Shown: in pieces, positions 61,366-64,000 of the stretch
Position numbering within the stretch: the first letter of the stretch is position 1
Layout of the letters: every line of letters starts with the position of its first letter
DNA from: AP-15 sp963774345
Lineage (GTDB): Bacteria > Pseudomonadota > Alphaproteobacteria > ATCC43930 > CGMCC-115725
Length of the DNA: 64,000 nt
Assembly: GCA_963774345.1 (NCBI GenBank)
Contig: CAVZFB010000036.1
Location: 1-64,000, forward strand
Reading direction: 5' to 3'
The notes under the pieces: generated by a model
Seen by the model: only the letters and a program-made list of their open reading frames with translations
Told to the model about the DNA's origin: nothing
The model's database searches: none
Position numbers and translations under genes: made by a program

Positions 61366-64000
61366 TTATGCTCCCGTCGTTCCCATAAACGTCCACGCCA
61401 AATTGGCGAGGGTCGCATCCGGCGCTGCCGGAGCCATCAACGTAAGTACATCCCCCGCATTGAAGGTTGTTGCCGATGTCATTGCGAAAGTCGCTATGGT
61501 GGCGGTAGCGGCAAACACCATAGTGCCCACATTCACGCCGTTCTTTTCCACCTCGAATGTTGCCATTGCCGTGGCCGGCGTTCCGGCGGTTCCTTGGCTG
61601 CCTGCAAGCCCGGCCGGGAAGGTCACCGTCGTGGCAAACACGTAGCGCTGCAGAACAAGGTTGGCGGTCGGTTTGCCGTTGACGAACGTACCAGTGAGGA
61701 CGGTGACCGTTCCCTGTCCGGCTCCGGTGATCGCGTAAGTATACGCCGCCACCGATGCTAGATCCTGAATTCCGCCACCGACGATGTTCACCGAGACAAA
61801 TTTCAAATAGATTGTTTGACCGATCAGAGTCGCCGGATAGGGGAAGTGACCGATCGCTCCATTGAGCAACGCAAATTGTGCTCCTGTTGGATGATCGGCG
61901 ATCGTCGTGTCATAGGCGCCACGGTACAGAGTGCTTAGGTTGTATTCTGAGGTCCCGGTCAGCGTCGCAGTCTGATAAGCGAGCAACTCCCCGCCGAGGT
62001 AGGTTAATGTGGCAAGATTCTGCGCATCGGTCGCCGATACCGAGGAGAGGGAGCCCCGGCTATGTGCGAGATCGACTGAAAGCGTGTTAATCGTGTCTGG
62101 CGATGCGTGCGCCGGCAAATCGGCGGTCGAGATACCCTGTGTGGCCGGTGCGTCAACCGCCCCGGCCAGCGCGTAGGAGCTGCCGTCACTCGAAATCCAG
62201 ACTTGGGCCGAACCCCAGTTAGGGCCACCCGACAGCCCTATCCAGATTTCGAGATCCCCTGACAGCAATCCCGCCGGCGGCTCGAAAATAAGCGGTGGGT
62301 TGATGTCGCCGGGCGCGGAATTGTAGTTCGGTACATAGCCGGAAGCTCCCTGCTTAGGGTAGACCACCGCTGTCGAATAACCGCCAAAGAAATCCTCAGC
62401 AGTGATTGACAGCGTTCCTTCGTCGTCTTCTTTAATCGCGTTAATACGCACGGTTAATGCGGTAACGCCGAGCCGCGCATCGGTGATCTGGACGAGATCC
62501 ATCGGCTCCAGCAGGCAATACTTCCAACCGAGCTGGAAAATGTAGGTGTTGCGGAAGTAGAGGCTGCGTTGTAGCAACAGCTGCGCTGCGATCGGGCCGG
62601 CATAGGTCGCATCGACGATCGCGTTTGCCTTCAGTGAGGTGTCTCGGCGGACGCCGTATAGATCGATGGAAGCCTGGTCAAAGGCTTCGACGATCGTCGT
62701 GTTGTAGCTGTTCGACCGATCGAGGCATTCCACTTCGATCATGTTGTTGGTGTCTGCTGGAGTTGAGCGGACGATATGCACGGGGTCGTCGGTAAAGCCT
62801 CCGGTGATCGGACCCGCACCTTGCCGCAATGCTGGCCCGCCCGGATTCACGCCGAGATTGGTACCGACGCCAAACTCCTGGACGATAAAATCATCCTCAC
62901 CGAGGCTGTAGAGTACCGTCGTGTTTGGCGTGAAGGTGTATGGTGGACTCGTCATACCGACCGAGATCGTTTCGGCGCCGCTGACGCTGCCAGTGACCGT
63001 GGTACCACTGCCTTGGACCTGAACGATCACCAGAGAATTAACCGAGCACGATGCATAAATGCCGTAACCGCTCAGCGTTCCATTGCCAGCCACCTGTTGT
63101 GCCAGCCCGGCCGCTGCACTGGTATAAGAAGTCTGATCGGCAAGGCTGGCGCTGTAGGCGACCGTGATCGGCAACCCGGGAAGGTTAGGATTGGTGAAGG
63201 TCAATGTCAGGGTGTCGTCAGCGACGATCGTCCCTGAAAGGGCGATCACAGTGTAGGTGGCACTTAGCGGCTGATCGCCGTAGGGCAGGACCTTTAACAA
63301 GGCACCCGACCATACGATCGCGCTGTTTGAAATTTTTACGATGTCGCCCAGAGATTGTTGTGCCTCCTGCTGGATGTCGAGTAGCGGCGACAGGAACAGC
63401 CCGGCCGCGGCACAGTATTCGGAATAGATGCCGAGGCTATCGAGATTAGCCGCTGGAAAACCGGCGCCGTAGCGCGGATTGGTCAGGAAATCCGTGATGA
63501 TCGCCGCCGGGTTGGCGTCGAAACCATTGATCCCACTGACGGACTCTATCCCGATGACCTCGACAGAGAAATTGGGCAGGGTTGCAGTCATGCCCAATTG
63601 ATAGTTGTCTAAAGTGAAGTTGGCCGTACCGGAATAGCCCAGTGCCTTCGCCGGGTGATTGGTGGTCCAGAACGGGTCCGAAGCCTGCCCGTCTGCACCC
63701 AGATTGACCGTCGACAGCCCCCGCAAGCCGCTCAGCGGCGCCGTATTTTTGTCCCACCAGACCGTGCCAAAGCCCGCGACCGGCCCCTGGCACACCCCGA
63801 GAATGACCGAGGCGCTGTAATTATATTGCTGATTACCCGTCTTGCCCCCACCCCCACCCTTGCCTTTCAGGCCCGAACTCGCCGGCGTTGCGGTGAAATC
63901 GTCATAGTCGATCAGGTTAGGCGCGGCGCGCGTCGTCCCATAGACGAGCGGGATCACGCCGCCCTTCTGCGAGGTTTGGAATTGCAGCGAGCCGACCGCG
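61366..64000 (-). CDS. Phage tail protein (tip/baseplate type), partial at 5' end
   Basis: At least 877 residues; the true start lies beyond the window. The frame continues through the GTG at 63957 to the edge, reading SLQFQTSQKGG-VIPLVYGTTRAAPNLIDYDDFTA, an alphaproteobacterial phage tail signature. Further elements: SASVILGVCQGPVAGFGTVWWDK, NPRYGAGFPAANLDSLGIYSEYCAAAGLFLSPLL and VECLDRSNSYNTTIVEAFDQASIDLYGVRRDTSLKA. From about 560 come immunoglobulin-like and Gly/Thr-rich beta domains, with a carbohydrate-binding-like C-terminus (FEVEKNGVNVGTMVFAATAT). It resembles tail-tip attachment proteins that contact the host surface. Confidence 0.8.
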   Translation of the reverse strand, partial: AVGSLQFQTSQKGGVIPLVYGTTRAAPNLIDYDDFTATPASSGLKGKGGGGGKTGNQQYNYSASVILGVCQGPVAGFGTVWWDKNTAPLSGLRGLSTVNLGADGQASDPFWTTNHPAKALGYSGTANFTLDNYQLGMTATLPNFSVEVIGIESVSGINGFDANPAAIITDFLTNPRYGAGFPAANLDSLGIYSEYCAAAGLFLSPLLDIQQEAQQSLGDIVKISNSAIVWSGALLKVLPYGDQPLSATYTVIALSGTIVADDTLTLTFTNPNLPGLPITVAYSASLADQTSYTSAAAGLAQQVAGNGTLSGYGIYASCSVNSLVIVQVQGSGTTVTGSVSGAETISVGMTSPPYTFTPNTTVLYSLGEDDFIVQEFGVGTNLGVNPGGPALRQGAGPITGGFTDDPVHIVRSTPADTNNMIEVECLDRSNSYNTTIVEAFDQASIDLYGVRRDTSLKANAIVDATYAGPIAAQLLLQRSLYFRNTYIFQLGWKYCLLEPMDLVQITDARLGVTALTVRINAIKEDDEGTLSITAEDFFGGYSTAVVYPKQGASGYVPNYNSAPGDINPPLIFEPPAGLLSGDLEIWIGLSGGPNWGSAQVWISSDGSSYALAGAVDAPATQGISTADLPAHASPDTINTLSVDLAHSRGSLSSVSATDAQNLATLTYLGGELLAYQTATLTGTSEYNLSTLYRGAYDTTIADHPTGAQFALLNGAIGHFPYPATLIGQTIYLKFVSVNIVGGGIQDLASVAAYTYAITGAGQGTVTVLTGTFVNGKPTANLVLQRYVFATTVTFPAGLAGSQGTAGTPATAMATFEVEKNGVNVGTMVFAATATIATFAMTSATTFNAGDVLTLMAPAAPDATLANLAWTFMGTTGA

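Larger units (their letters stand above)
59963..64000. mobile_element. Prophage, right-hand end (lysis and tail genes)
   Basis: Four leftward genes: tail protein, two small membrane proteins and an Rz1-like lipoprotein, in the usual late order (tail then lysis). The prophage continues past the window edge. No integrase or attachment site is visible; the junction with host DNA should be between alaC and about 60 kb. Confidence 0.65.

Overview
The window is GC-rich, gene-dense proteobacterial DNA. The gene set (class II B12-dependent ribonucleotide reductase, GatCAB in gatC-gatA-gatB order, a complete Liv-type ABC importer, a Cj0069-family protein, DUF5681 and DUF1259 proteins) fits an alphaproteobacterium, probably a soil or freshwater member of the Rhodospirillales/Hyphomicrobiales. 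This is inference from gene content; no rRNA or tRNA gene was found.

Layout. 1-9.3 kb: start of a luciferase-like monooxygenase, a PEP-CTERM protein, a fatty-acid hydroxylase and a tandem array of four TPR proteins sharing an M(N/S)RKQRR N-terminus (two with a glycosyltransferase-like C-terminus, two with a sulfotransferase). 9.5-15 kb: MBL-fold hydrolase, nitroreductase, SnoaL-like protein, a two-gene chromate transporter and a B12-binding radical SAM protein. 15-20.7 kb: a run of exported proteins (outer-membrane-like, beta-propeller, DUF1259, PepSY-like) facing a two-component system; a perfect 15-bp inverted repeat lies between them. 20.7-24 kb: MFS exporter, DUF2148 protein and Cj0069-family protein. 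Two 71-nt leaders with the same predicted folds sit directly before two start codons here, one before a 44-codon ORF ahead of DUF2148 and one before the Cj0069 gene. 24-27 kb: gene debris (truncated fetB, DUF1214 tail) and a DUF5681 gene with a clear promoter and an iteron-like array. 27-34 kb: acyl-CoA dehydrogenase, radC, enoyl-CoA hydratase, PPOX flavoprotein, TPR protein, a winged-helix-like protein and a PEP mutase/isocitrate lyase-family enzyme. 33.8-34.8 kb: a lower-GC gene that may be an abortive-infection protein, flanked by copies of the nrdJ 3' end. 34.8-45.4 kb: nrdJ, plsC, two Liv binding proteins, livMHFG and an FkbM methyltransferase. 45.4-49.2 kb: gatCAB and ruvX. 49.2-58.2 kb: accessory zone with a DUF5131 protein, a DUF3750 protein, a DUF4286-like gene, IS630 and IS110 elements and relics of two further transposases around a Kir-type channel. 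58.2-64 kb: an alaC-type aminotransferase, then the edge of a prophage (Rz1-like lipoprotein, two small membrane proteins and a large tail protein that runs off the window).

Genes that plausibly work together: livG-F-H-M-J-J as one importer operon; gatC-A-B as one amidotransferase; the response regulator, kinase and PepSY-like protein as one signalling unit; the phage lysis and tail genes.

A caution applies throughout. At least nine genes carry single-nucleotide frameshifts, nearly all +1 insertions, including the normally essential gatA and gatC. This looks more like residual sequence error than real decay, so frameshifted genes here should not be read as dead without checking.
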